From Zygaena filipendulae (lineage: Eukaryota; Arthropoda; Insecta; Lepidoptera; Zygaenidae), in the NCBI GenBank assembly GCA_907165275.2, contig OU015653.1, positions 13,546,001 through 13,610,000 of the forward strand: a stretch of DNA of 64,000 bases, in the 5' to 3' direction. Every line of letters begins with the position of its first letter. Position 1 is the stretch's first letter. A program made the position numbers and the translations under genes. The notes under the pieces were generated by a model. It ran no database searches. It saw only the letters and a program-made list of their open reading frames with translations, and was not told the DNA's origin. Below are positions 1 to 11,935 of the stretch, in pieces.

Positions 1-1007
1 GATGTGTCGTTGTAAAATTTTTCATTCATTCATCCATTCAAATTTCAAAAACTACTATATCTATTAAAGTCTTTGTCAGGTTGATTATTGTATGACAAGT
101 ACCTGCCTGGTTAGGTATTAGTTTAGGAAGGATCTTCTTCGAATTTTCCAGACTAAAACACAGAACAGAAGAACAGTTAGCTTATTCAATCATCGAAAAA
201 CTTTAAACCGAGTACGTTAATGGACATGGAATCCAATTACGGAAGCACAAAACTTAACAGTCTTAAGTTTAAAAACTAATTTATTATAACCTCCAATTTG
301 AGCGTGGGTCAGTATAGGGCCTGGAGTCCTTATTCACTTTGACCACAACACGTCGCGTTAAAACGCACCACAAAAATTGTTTTCCTCTCGCGCTCAAAGC
401 AGTTTCACTTCAAAAAAAATACATTTACAACCTATGTTATTGCATACAGAATAATCATTTTTACTTCTATTCATGCGAATTAGAGTTTGTTCGTTTATTT
501 GTTACGCTTTCACGCCTTAACCGCTCATCAGTCATCACGAAACATCGCATTCTCGTTGTCAGAGGTACAGATAAGGACATAGGGTTCCTTTATTTCTAAA
601 TTAGCGCGGGAACTTCGAAATTAAGAAGAATGAGCTTTCATTAGCAGGGAACAGCTATAGTTTCTAATATTTTGGGATCTGGAGCGTTTGGGATTGTGTT
701 TTTGGGACGCGCGTTATGGGCAAGGAATGTTGCTGGTCATAGTGAATAAGGGCCCTGTCGGGTGCGTTATGTGTCGCAAGCCGTCCGTCGCCGCGCGGGA
801 CTGGGGTGGCGTGCAGCGGAGTGCGACCGCCACCTGTCGGCGCGCGCGCACGCACCGGGCACCACGGTCCGAGGGTGCCTCATTAGCCCAACCCCATATG
901 CCGCAATCCTCCATGACTGTATAATATTCACGAAATTAGCTCCGAGAGTTAACCGGCGAGCGCCCGCCAACGGCCTCTTACGTTCCATATATTTTTACAC
1001 TAAACTG
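1..1007. other. No gene recognised; short GC-rich patch
   Basis: AT-rich sequence with a CpG-rich block at about 770-880. Overlapping open frames there reflect composition and have no family motif. Confidence 0.4.
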
Positions 1008-1118
1008 TACCCCGCGGTTAACGGAGTTCCGAGGGAATCCCGGAATAAAAGTACCCTATATCCTTTTTTGTACCCCCGACAACGCGTATGCAGATTTTCA
1101 TAATGATCGATTGAGTAT
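1008..1118 (+). repeat. CCGCGG-headed dispersed repeat (family R), partial
   Basis: CCCCGCGGTTAACGGAGTTC, TAAAAGTACCCTATATCC and a GCAGATTTTCATAATGATCG block, without the usual 3' end. Confidence 0.6.
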
Positions 1119-1540
1119 TTGCGGTGTTAAAGCGTACCGAAAGACAGTTAGGGTTACTTTTGGATTTATTATATTAGTAGATATGGATTAAAGAAACCAA
1201 CACATCTTTGTAGAGCACTAGAGAGTTAAATTCTGCAGATTAGTCTAGTTCGGATGAGTTGTTCCACATTTATAATATTCTACTATTTGTTATGTGATAA
1301 AAGTGACTTAGGGATGCTGTAGATTTCTATCAGTGAAAGATTATTTAGAATTGGTCCAGGAGTTAGGTATAGAGATCCTGCAAACAAACTTTTCAGTTTA
1401 TATCAGTAGCATTAGTATTTGTAGATCAAATATACTTACTGAGAGTGTGATGTAAATAAATGAGGAAGTGAAAGACGTTTCTAATTATTTAATGATGTAC
1501 CTATGTAGAGTTTACAAATTCTATAACTTTTAATATATTC

Positions 1541-1755
1541 TAGGTGTTCTCCGCGGTTTCACCCGCGGTAATTTCGGAGTTCCCGCGGGAATTCCGGGAT
1601 AAGTATGTACCCTATGTCCTTCTCTGTACCGGATCACCACGGAATTTTGCATACACGTGTATGCAAAATTCCGTGATGATCCGTTGAGCCGTTGAGGCGC
1701 GAAAACGTAACAAACAAACAAACTCACTTTCACATTTATAATATTAGTAAGGATT
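1541..1755 (+). repeat. Family R repeat
   Basis: Head CTCCGCGGTTTCACCCGCGG, middle GTACCCTATGTCCTTCTCTG, 3' end TTATAATATTAGTAAGGA. It carries an internal tandem or inverted duplication of ATGCAAAATTCCGTG. Confidence 0.85.
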
Positions 1756-2060
1756 GAGACGTATAGACGAATTTCTTAGATCACAATATAATTACTATAC
1801 AAATAATAAGAATTAATATGGAATGCACTGTTATAAAAAGATATGTTCAATCGAGCGCTAAACATAAAACACCGTGAGGGTACACGTTTCAACCTTTAAT
1901 AAAAAAATAATAATTTAAAACGTCTTAGCGCAAACTAAGTTCCAGAAGGTTGGGGTCCGCGAGCCGTTACATATTATGTCAACCGAATGGGGTACGCGTG
2001 CCGACGTGCGACGTATGGCACACGTTTGAAGTTTCTAAGTTCAAGTTAAGTTAATCTTCT

Positions 2061-2250
2061 TCTATCTATATATTTACTACTCCAGGATAAACTATACGTG
2101 TAAACCTTTCTCTTGAATCCCTTCACCTATTAGTGAAAACCGCTTGAAAATCCGATCAGTAGCCTTTGAATTTGTTGCGAACAGACAAACAGACACCCAG
2201 ACAGACAGACGCACCGGAGGACTTTGTTTTAATATATGTAAGGATGTATA
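2061..2250 (+). repeat. Family R-related repeat, 5'-truncated
   Basis: CCAGGATAAACTATACGTG...GAACAGACAAACAGACAC...TTGTTTTAATATATGTAAGG. Confidence 0.5.
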
Positions 2251-2777
2251 ATATTATACTACTATACAGGCATGCTGATTAATGAATTTTTGATGACAAT
2301 AATGCGTTGTCACTTGTATTGTAATGATTGTGTATCTTTGGTCACTTTAGTACCTAGTAGGTAAGTCAATTTCTTGGTAGCGGCATCAAGTAGTAGGCAC
2401 CAATCGTACGATGTCAAAGTTGTGAAATGTCCATCGGAATTGTGACTCTTAGATACGATTATTTGTTTATGCAGCAGAAAATTTTCGTGTGGCGTGATCG
2501 ATGACTCAATATTTACATACAAGCCAAATTGCTGATAAAAAATAAAATATAATCGACTGTATATGTTTACTTGGTAGGTATTTAAATATTATATACACTT
2601 TAAGGTCATAATTATACTACTGTAAAAATGTAATTAAAAAATATAGGTAGGTACATAAAATATAAAAAGCCTTTTCTGCCTAATTTTTAATGACGTATGA
2701 TTGATTATATTTATCATACTTACTTATTATGTAAATAATTTAAACAACTAAAAAACACGCCTTAAGAGTAAACATAA

Positions 2778-2860
2778 CTTCTTCTTCTTCTTTTTTATTA
2801 AATGGCAACTTTTAAATAATTGTGCCAATGACAATGTGTGACATGATAGACAAAGCAACG
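2778..2860. repeat. TTC-rich dispersed repeat
   Basis: CTTCTTCTTCTTC...ATGGCAAC...GCCAATGACAATGT; the same pattern recurs at 18,810-18,950. Confidence 0.45.
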
Positions 2861-3020
2861 CGGTTGAAGTAAAAAAAAAAACACGATATATTTTGAAATC
2901 ATGAGATTAACCTCAGATTAACCTGATCTTATTTTCATTATTTCCGAAAGCATTTTACGTATTGGTTTGAAGATTTGACACATCATTGCATTCGAATATG
3001 CGATGTACACGTTTAAACGT

Positions 3021-3390
3021 AACTGGCTTTTGCCAGCGACTTCATCCGCGTGGTAGTCGAAATCAGACATCAAAGAAAATGTTCCAAGAAAACACGTTGT
3101 TCCATACATACTAGAAGTAGATTGGACCAAGGAATCACGTTATCCCATACAAACTTTGCCCCCCTTTTTCACTTAGGGATAGAATTTCGGAAAATTCTTT
3201 CTTGTCGGATGTTTGCGTCATACAAAGAACACACCCTTCAAGTTTCAGGTGTCTACGATCAGCGATTTAGGCTGTGCGTTGATCCGTCAATCAGTCATTC
3301 AGGACAAAGCATTTTATATGTATAGATAGGAGTTACGGAGGGAACCCCGAAATTTACGCGTGCGAAGCCGTGGGGGACAGCTAGTTTCGG
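3021..3390. repeat. Family R-related composite
   Basis: Fragments resembling CGACTTCATCCGCGTGG and CGAAGCCGTGGGGGACAGC in opposite orientations. Confidence 0.45.
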
Positions 3391-3885
3391 ATTAAATGAC
3401 AAGGGAACATCAAGGAGTTTAATTACCAACATGATTGTGCAATCTGCTCAAGACTAATGTCCGAGGAAGCATTATCCGGACACACGCCAGCCATATGTTC
3501 CGGGAGCGCTCGCCAGAGGCTTCCCTCCACGTGCCGGCTCTTATTTCGTACACGTATTGAGTTCAACAATTAATTATTATTGGCTATCACCTTGTAACCC
3601 TTGCACAAGTGACAACATTAAATAGTGCCGTCCACTTTGTAACACAACACGGTGCATTTCACAGGGCATCGAGTTACAATTGCTATCGAGTGGGTATCGA
3701 TGAGTGTACACGTACCGACCATGGGCAATTGTAACGAGCCTCCGGTTTTGGGGTTAGATTGATAGACATGGACCATAGTGGTGACAATTATTTTAAAGAA
3801 TCTATGTTATAATGCTCGCTATCACAAGAAATGACGACAGATTGACTATAGAAACTTGATATCGTCGATTGTCAACAACAAACTT

Positions 3886-4104
3886 AAGGGGATATGTCGA
3901 AAAACAATTAAATGGTGAAAAAAAAAAAGTGATAAACTTCTGGGGGATATGTCGAAAAACAATTAAATGATGAAAAAACAAAGTGATAAACTTCGGGGGG
4001 ATATGTCGAAACACAATTAAATGATGAAAAAACAAAGTGATAAACTTGTGGGGGATATGTCGAAAAACAATTAAATGATTAAAAAAAACAAAGTGATCAA
4101 CTTC
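3886..4104. repeat. 54-55 bp tandem repeat, four copies
   Basis: The unit contains GGGGGATATGTCGAAAAACA and AAAGTGATAAACTTC. GATATGTCG recurs at 3,891, 3,946, 4,000 and 4,054. The minus-strand open frame here is only the repeat read through. Confidence 0.95.
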
Positions 4105-4792
4105 TGCACGCGCGACGAAATAAAACGAAAAAGGTACAAAAACTTTGGTTACAATACTACCCTTAGGGCGTTCGCTGGATGCATCGACGCCGTCCACATG
4201 AAAAACTTTCAGGGGGAGATTTATGAAAAAAATCCTATAATTAAAATTTCCTACCAAAAAGATTTGTGATTTCAATATCAGATGTTCTTATCATGTTAAT
4301 TCCTGTATCCCCCTTGTCAGCGTCCAAGTGTGTAGTTTCGCCGGAAGGGTAAAACGGACGGAAAACTTTGTTAATTAATCAGCCTCGGGTTATACATATT
4401 TAAACGTTTTTCAGGCGCCGTTGTGGTTCACCGAAGCGGTTGGGCAGAGTTAAACTCTTCACTCGGAAAATTAGCCGGTTGTTAACACTCCCTTAACTAC
4501 CGCTTTACCCAAAACCCCACCTAATCAATTATACACGAAATACGTTTTCATTCGATAATTAAACCGTTTGAGAGGCATTTAAACGTCGTTAAAAGCTGAA
4601 GCCTTACATACCAGTGAATTTCCTTTTCTTCCTACTAATATAAATCGACTGTGGTAGTCGTAAAATAAATAAAGCGCCCTAAAAAATTTATCATTTCACC
4701 CCATATCGTGAGAATATTATCATAATGAGGCCATAATTCTATGTCAATTAAAAGCAATGCACCATTTAAAACTCACTGATTAAAGTTATAGA

Positions 4793-5015
4793 TGTGCCCC
4801 GCGGTTTCACCCGCGTTAATTTCAGTTCCCGAGGGGATTCCGGGATAAAAAGTACCTTATGTGTTAATCTGATGTATAAGCTATATATTGTAAAGTTTCA
4901 TTTAAATCCATCCAGTAGTTTTTGCGTGAAAGAGTAACAAACATCCATCCATCCATCCATCCATCCATCCATCCATACATTATTACAAACTTTCGCGTTT
5001 ATAATATTAGTAGGA
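4793..5015 (+). repeat. Family R repeat with ATCC microsatellite
   Basis: Head GCCCCGCGGTTTCACCCGCG and end TTATAATATTAGTAGGAT, with a (CCAT)n run at 4,942-4,977. Confidence 0.85.
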
Positions 5016-5230
5016 TAGAAAAAAATAAAATACAAACTCAATCGCGTGGCAATAAAGTTGTATAACATATAGAGTAAATAAAATTCTTGCTAATCCAGTT
5101 TTACCGGCGCGAAATTCGGAACCAAACTCTCCCGGGAACCGAACTCTCCCGGGAACTCCATGTGAATATGACTTTAATCTGTCAAGTTATTGAGATATTA
5201 TAGACACGTAAATTAATTTACTTATATTAT

Positions 5231-5443
5231 AATACTAGCTGTGCCCCGCGGTTTCTCCCGCGGTAATTTCGGAATTCCCGCGGGAAATCCGGGATAAAAA
5301 GTACCCTATGTCCTTCTCTGTACCCCTGACAATGTGCATGCCAAATTTGATCCAAATCCGTTCAGCCGTTTTTGCGTGATTAAGTAGCAAACATCCAAAC
5401 ATCTAAACATCCACACTTTCACATTTATAATATTAGTAGGATG
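5231..5443 (+). repeat. Family R repeat
   Basis: Near-complete: CTAGCTGTGCCCCGCGGTTT to TATAATATTAGTAGGAT. Confidence 0.88.
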
Positions 5444-5514
5444 TACTTTTGAAAATATGTGTAGTAATGTTTTATGTACCTACACTCGTGTCTCGTATAT
5501 CACTACATATTATA

Positions 5515-5700
5515 AATCAAAGTCCACCGCCGCGTCTGTCTGTCTGTCGGGTCATTCGCGATAAACTCAAAAACTACTAAACGGATTTTCATGCAGTTTT
5601 AACCAATATTTTCAAGAGGAAGGTTTATACGTGTAATTTATCCTGGAATTCTCGCGGGAACTCCAAACTTACTGCGAGTGAAACTACGTGAGACAGCTGT
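5515..5700 (-). repeat. Family R-related repeat, minus orientation
   Basis: GTCTGTCTGTCTGTCGGG, AAACGGATTTTCATGCAG and a decayed head. Confidence 0.5.
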
Positions 5701-7604
5701 AGTCTACTCTACATTAAATTGAATGAACTCGTAACGCGCGCTCGTCGAAATGTTCAGCAACACATTTATATTGCAATACACTATATTCAGTTGTAAAAAG
5801 AGGGTTATATTAGGGTAAGGGTTATATTTCCACTTCAACGGAGGTAGTCGTCTAGTGCCAACATATCTCTTTATATACGTACAATGTAGGTATGTCTTTA
5901 AATGAAGGATCTATTACGCATGAATTGAAACCGACTGGAATTGTTTCATGAGTAACCCTTTTGCGACCAAAAGTAAACCAAATTAAAATTTTCATCATTG
6001 TATAGAAAACCTTGGAAATAAATCCTTTTGAATATGGTTTTAATTATTTAACCCTTTTACCGCCATCCGCGTGATATCGTGATATCTAAGAAAGACCTGT
6101 CAAGACTGAGACAAGAAACGTAATATTACGTTACTAACAAACTACTGCACTAACTTTTACCAGATTAAGAAATTTAAGCATTCTCAACACTAGGAGAAAT
6201 CATGCCTAAAACGTGTGGTCTGGTAGGAATAGCCATGTTATTGTAACCTAAACTTATTAAGGTTCCAAAATTGAGGCGATGAAAGGATAAGTTATGCCAC
6301 TTTGTCTATACTACCTCTACATCAATACTTACTTAGATAGATTTCAATCTCTTTTTAAAAATTACATTTACATTTTATGTCAAAATTAAAAATTATCCCA
6401 AAATAAGCCTTAAACTAAAGAACAATTTAAACATTTAAACTCTAAATAACAATACATATGTATTTGATAATAATAATGATAGTAAGATTGTCAAGTATTA
6501 TCATTAAACACTCGACTAATAAATAGTTATGTATACAATTTAATTTTTCACGTAAAATTTCACCTAGTAATAAAATAAAATTTGCTATGAATGTACGTAC
6601 CTTCTATTTTGCCATGAATTATCCAATTTCGATGAATGTACTTAATATTATTATCTTACTTTATATGTACCTAGGTATACAGTAGTCACGAATGACATTA
6701 TAAGTATTAAAGGAAGGTAATCAAAATTTAAAATGTAGCTTCTAGGAACCGAACCACGAGTGCCGAGACTGAGGGGTTGAAAGACATTTTACGATCGCGT
6801 GGCGACTAAACTTTACTGCGCGGCTGTAAACGGCCAGTGTTATGCGATAGTGATATCGTATGGATATAAGATAAGTGTTAGACATATTAGTTGGATGGAC
6901 ATTCGAGATATTATATTAACATTTTAGCCATTAGGTCTGTTAAAAAACTTTTGTACCTAGTATATGTTGCGTACCTTACAGAAACATTCTGTACAAATAA
7001 CTTAATTTTTTTTGAGGTCGTCCTTCATCTTCTCATCTCTCATCTTATCTTCTGATTGTTTTCCATTACTTGCCTCATTATTCTAAAAAAAAAAAAAAAT
7101 CTAAAAAATTAAAAAAGGGGACGCGTAAAGGCGCTGGAAAGGAAACAAAAAAATAATCCAAACATTGATAGAGAAACGGTAAGAGAAACTTAAACGTTTA
7201 ATAAGAGTTTAAAGCAACCTAATAATTATAAATCGACAAAGATAACCGCATCGCTAAAGAAAATAGGAAACGAAATGAAAAATAAAGGTCCGTTGTTTAC
7301 AGCGTGATATAAATATGCGAAACGGAGCGGCACTGGCGGCAGTTTGCTGCAATCTAGAGCAATCGGAGGCAACTAGGCTGTTGTAGGTTGCTTGTGCCGT
7401 ATCAGTAAAATCTCTATAGGGGATAGAGCCGTATTTTTCCTTGCATCTATAACTTGTTCCATGAGCGATAGACGGACCGATGCTATTCACTGAATTGTCT
7501 CTTTTTACGGGACTGCAATCGGAGCTTATTGAATTCTACTGCAAACACGTTCGAATTGACTTGTCGCGTCGATCTGTTTGGTTTCAGAAAATAAAAAAAG
7601 TTTT
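5701..7604. other. No gene recognised
   Basis: AT-rich and without splice-bounded frames or repeats that I could match. Confidence 0.4.
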
Positions 7605-7805
7605 CATTTCACTAGCGCAGTGGTCACCAGGCTTCTTCGCTGATCGTTTCTGGTTTAGTTTCCCATTGAGAGACGAGCCTTTGTGATGTTCGTTGGAGTT
7701 CCAATTTCCTGTCTGGGCGTCGTTAAATAATATTTATAGTGTAGTATGCGTATATTATGCAGTATATACCCTGTTAGCTTGGTTTCCACAACAAAAGGAT
7801 CAAGA
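7605..7805 (+). mobile_element. Same SINE family, diverged copy
   Basis: Head CTAGCGCAGTGGTCACCAGG, degenerate box B GGTTTAGTTTCCC, then TTAGCTTGGTTTCCACAACA and GGATCAAG. Confidence 0.6.
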
Positions 7806-10534
7806 AGAGAATATTATAATTGTCTCGATCAATTATACATATAGTGATTGTTCTCCTCGATAATTTTTTTAGAATGAAAGTACTGTTCTTGAACGAAAGT
7901 ACTTTTCTCTGCATTTAACCTGCTCAATGTCTAGGACTCACTCCAGAACCGATTGTTTCGGAATGAAATATATCTAACATAAATATATCCTGTAGCATTC
8001 AACCCAAAGAGAATATAACCACTACGTTTAGTTTAACCAACAAACTATTTCTTCCGTCCTTTTTTATACAACCTGTTAATGAATTAACTGAAAACTTGAT
8101 ACACCCCATTTAAAAAATAAACAATAATATGATTAAAATATATCTTATGTCGAAAAAATTTATACTTTAAAAGTTATTCAACATTAGTTTGGAGGTGACC
8201 TATCTACGAAATTCCAAACGTTACGTCTGCGCCTACCGGTTCAAATTTTTTTGCTGCGGGCGGCGTACGCTCCTAATATTGTATTAAAGATAATTTAGAC
8301 ATGGGCTAGTAAAAATGAAAAAATATAACCTATATTAAAACATAGAACGATCGATTCGCTAGTCGATTCTGAGCAAACTACTTTCTAGTTTTCAGTTAAT
8401 TCATTAACACGTTGTATATACACTATAGATTTAAGAAGGCTGTACTTATATCGTTAGTGGTATTCCATGGTACGGAGTATTCGGCGGCTGCAATACTTTA
8501 CTTTTTTTAGAGGTCTTTATTGACTGACACAGTCAAGGAAAAATCCTGCCAATATTTTTTACGATGCAACGAAGGCGGAACGCCTCTTTTCTCATTAGTG
8601 TCTCTAGAAAAATTTGTAATTAACATGGTTATTAATAAACAAATGTAGCGGCTTATTACTTAAATTCGTTACACATTTTTATCTTGATGAAGCAGGTTTG
8701 GGCCGAGGCAGGCAGACCCGGAGACTAGTCGACGCCGCGCCGGGGCGCCTGTCGGCCACGACTTCTCGCTCGCGCCCGCAAGGGCTGTCAACTGTGCCCC
8801 ACATTAGCTATGACCCAAATTTGATACGGCACTTTTATAAGCTTTCCGGCTATTTGGTTAGAAGCAATTTTTATCCACAAATTGTCATGGGAAGCGTTTC
8901 GAATTTTTATGTCATTTCTCGTTTTGAAATTCAAAGAAGGTTTTGTTTCTGACCTGTGTGACTTCTTTCATGCCACAATCGAGCCATGAATTAAGGTTTA
9001 TCGTACAGAGATAGTTGAATAAAAATACAAAGATCGCGAAGGAAACCTGTAATTCACAGGCAAACACTGCAAGCAACGGTTAGCACGTTTGTTTTAATTT
9101 CGTAAATTAGAAAACCTTTTAAGTTTTAACAACCCTATTCTAAAAGTCATTTCAGAGGCGCTGAAAATTGGAGCTTCAACCGCGACGCCGGAAGTGCTCT
9201 CGACACAAACTGTCACACGTTTTAATTGAAGAGCTGCAATTGAGAGAGTCTTCACTTTTGCCACTCAGACACAAAAATAATGAAATGGAAAACTAAACTT
9301 TGAACATTTAAAACCTAACCCTTAATTATTGATTGATGTGTTATTGCTAAATAGATTATTGCTTCCGTGTATGAATTAAAGTCTTAAAAGTTATCTCTTT
9401 TCATGCCAATATGTTTTTACTACAGTCTACAGATCCTTTCGTGAGTTTCGACCATTCAAAGGTTGACTGGAAAAAATCCTCTCGCGCGATATAACTTCGA
9501 CATTTCGCTCTGTTTATTTCAATTTTAGCAAATTTTTATGTTCAATAAAGCATACAAACAAATAAACAAAGTATTTGGAAGTTTTTTCAAGTTATAGAAA
9601 TGAAACTAGGTTTCCTAGCTTATAGAACGGTGCATGATGCAGAGATTGTCGTAGCATGCGGTCTACGTTGCGGGCTACGTCTCCGTAGCGGCTACGCGAC
9701 TCACGTCTCTAGCAGCGCATATCCACGTCGGCCCATGTTGCATAATTTGCACAACTAGGCTCCCCTACTTTCGTTTCGTATAAAATGCCTATTTATTTTC
9801 CTCGATAACATATTATATTTATTGCACCGACGCCATTGCAGTTGTTTATATTATTAAAAAAAAAGAACTCTTTCGTGCAACGTAAACTCTATGAAGTGTC
9901 GAGATCAAAATTTTATGAAGCCATAAATTGTCAGACAAAGTTACAAAGACAAGTTTCTTAATTATTTATGGCCCGAGCTCTTCATTCACCGGGTTCTATT
10001 AAGTAAAATTAGAAAGCTTACAAGTTTGACTCTTCACGTAAATAAAACCAACGTCACCTTACAACGGTAGTATAAGAAACCGAGTTAGGCAGTTGTCGTT
10101 CTGAATCGATACCCGAGTCTGCTCGAGAGGCTAACTCGCTCATACAAGTTACAATACAATTTTTCGGAGCGGCCCGCCTGTAGGCACCGGTAGGTATATC
10201 GATTTTTCGAATGTAGACCACCACGTTTATACGAATCGTTAATATTCGATACAGAGAGACAGTAAGCTGAAAGTATCGGTATTGAAACTGAGAGGAATCA
10301 TAAAAAAATACTGATGATTTTACGACATCGCAAAATGAGTGATTCGTAATGTTGCGAGAAATAGGGTATATTTTTTCTCTTTTTCTTTCTGTACTAGCCA
10401 GTACTTTGATATTGTAGGTCGATTGATCCATTCTAATAGTATTAGTTGCCTCTTAAAACTTCTGTGCTCCTAGTGATAGTGATACGTTGTTTAAGTTAAT
10501 ATAAAAAGCTCAACTGAATAATTTACTTTTTAAT
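7806..10534. other. No gene recognised
   Basis: Contains a GC-rich patch at 8,695-8,810. GGGCTGTCAACTGTGCC there nearly matches GGGCTGCCAACTGTGCC at about 16,190; the meaning is unknown. Confidence 0.4.
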
Positions 10535-10702
10535 TAATCTACTTTCTTTTACCTATTCACGTCTCAACTACTCAACCGATCTCCATGAAATTTTGAGTTA
10601 TTCTGCTGAGTTTTGTATTCCTGATTGTCATTGGTATAGAAAAGAACATACCCATAAATATACTCCAGAATTAACGCGGGTGAAACAGCGGGAAGCAGCT
10701 AG
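10535..10702 (-). repeat. Family R-related repeat, minus orientation
   Basis: Ends in AACGCGGGTGAAACAGCGGG and AGCAGCTAG. Confidence 0.5.
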
Positions 10703-11019
10703 ATTTGTAAATTTTAATTTTAGCAGGCAGCGGAAGTAACACACACACTTTAAAAAAATCTACGCTATGAATTTGGTATGTGGTCAGTATGCAGTATGAA
10801 GTTAGTGCGTTCAACTTTTAAAATCATGTCAAAGAAGTATAAATTCTAAAATGGGTACATGTTTTTTTTTATTGAGGGCCAGCTATTTCTCTCGGTACTT
10901 CGGTATTTCAAAGTAGTCTACGTCACTTCCTGGGTGTATCTTCGTCTACAAAAACATGACTAGCAAAATAATCGCTTCACTACGTTGCTCCGCTGTAACG
11001 TTTTCACGTTTCACTTAAT

Positions 11020-11090
11020 TTTTTGGTTACGTAAAAAAAGGAAAAATACGTGTCCAATATTTTTGATTAGACGGACTAAAAATTAAAAAT
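11020..11090. mobile_element. MITE family C fragment
   Basis: Only one terminal block (GGTTACGTAAAAAAAGG to GGACTAAAAATTAAAAATTC) is present. Confidence 0.5.
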
Positions 11091-11935
11091 TCATCCTGCT
11101 CATTAAAACTGGCGGCGTAGATGGTTCGTAAACGGCGTAGCAGGGGAGCTACGAGAACGGTGTGATTATTCTCTTGGCTAGAATTATTATGAATAAGGAA
11201 TGTTTTACTTTTACATACATTTTTTATAGTTTCTGCGGGCGCATAATTGGTTATTACTGCTAGGGTTGATGAAAACGTAGTAATTATATAGTACTCGTTG
11301 GTTCTTCATTTAAATTAGTGGATTGTTTTGAATAAACGTATTTCAGGCTCTCAGTATTTTTTCTTATGGATTTTCGCATTGAATGCATTTAGACAGTTTC
11401 AAGTAAAATATAATAAATGATATATCTATAAGCGTCGTGGGTACTTACAATATTATAATGTTATTGACAGTTGTATCTCCTGTTTAAAATTGCTTTCTCG
11501 GAACTTTCGGAGGAAACCGAAGAAAACAGTTGAAATTGAAAAATTTAAAAAACTTTATTTGATACAACACACGAACGTATACAACAAATATACGAGTATG
11601 CAAGTATTGAGGGTTCGCCTCCGCCCGCCGAAAAGATCTGAAAAAGGTGTTACCGATGGATTTGTATTACAATATTATATTATATTAGTTCGAAAAGTCA
11701 CATAATATTATCTTCTTGCACACATAAAAAAACCGTCACGGGCGGTTCAATGCAGCACGACAAAACACAACAAAATCCACGTTATTTTTTTTTTTATCGA
11801 CACAAAATAACTGACGCAATTTTGATCTTAGATTCCCGTAAAAAAAAGAAAAAAAGAGAAAAAAAAGAAGAAGAAAAAACAGATGTATATATTGTTGTTG
11901 AAGCAACGTAGTGATTATATCTTCTTTGGTTACAG

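Noticed and set aside
4130..4270. Plus-strand frame with AFAGCIDAVHMKNFQGEI, faintly like a PIF/Harbinger transposase core
   Set aside because: Too short, no DDE neighbours and no TIRs nearby; at best a relic.
3802..4275. 157-aa minus-strand open frame with repeated HLIVFRHIP units
   Set aside because: It is the 54-55 bp tandem repeat read through; the repetition comes from DNA duplication and spacing varies by one base.
8698..8952. Possible NELL signal-peptide exon (84-aa frame)
   Set aside because: Arg-rich start with no hydrophobic leader and no phase-1 donor.
10054..10431. 125-aa minus-strand open frame
   Set aside because: No recognisable motif, no splice context, AT-rich codon use unlike the real genes.
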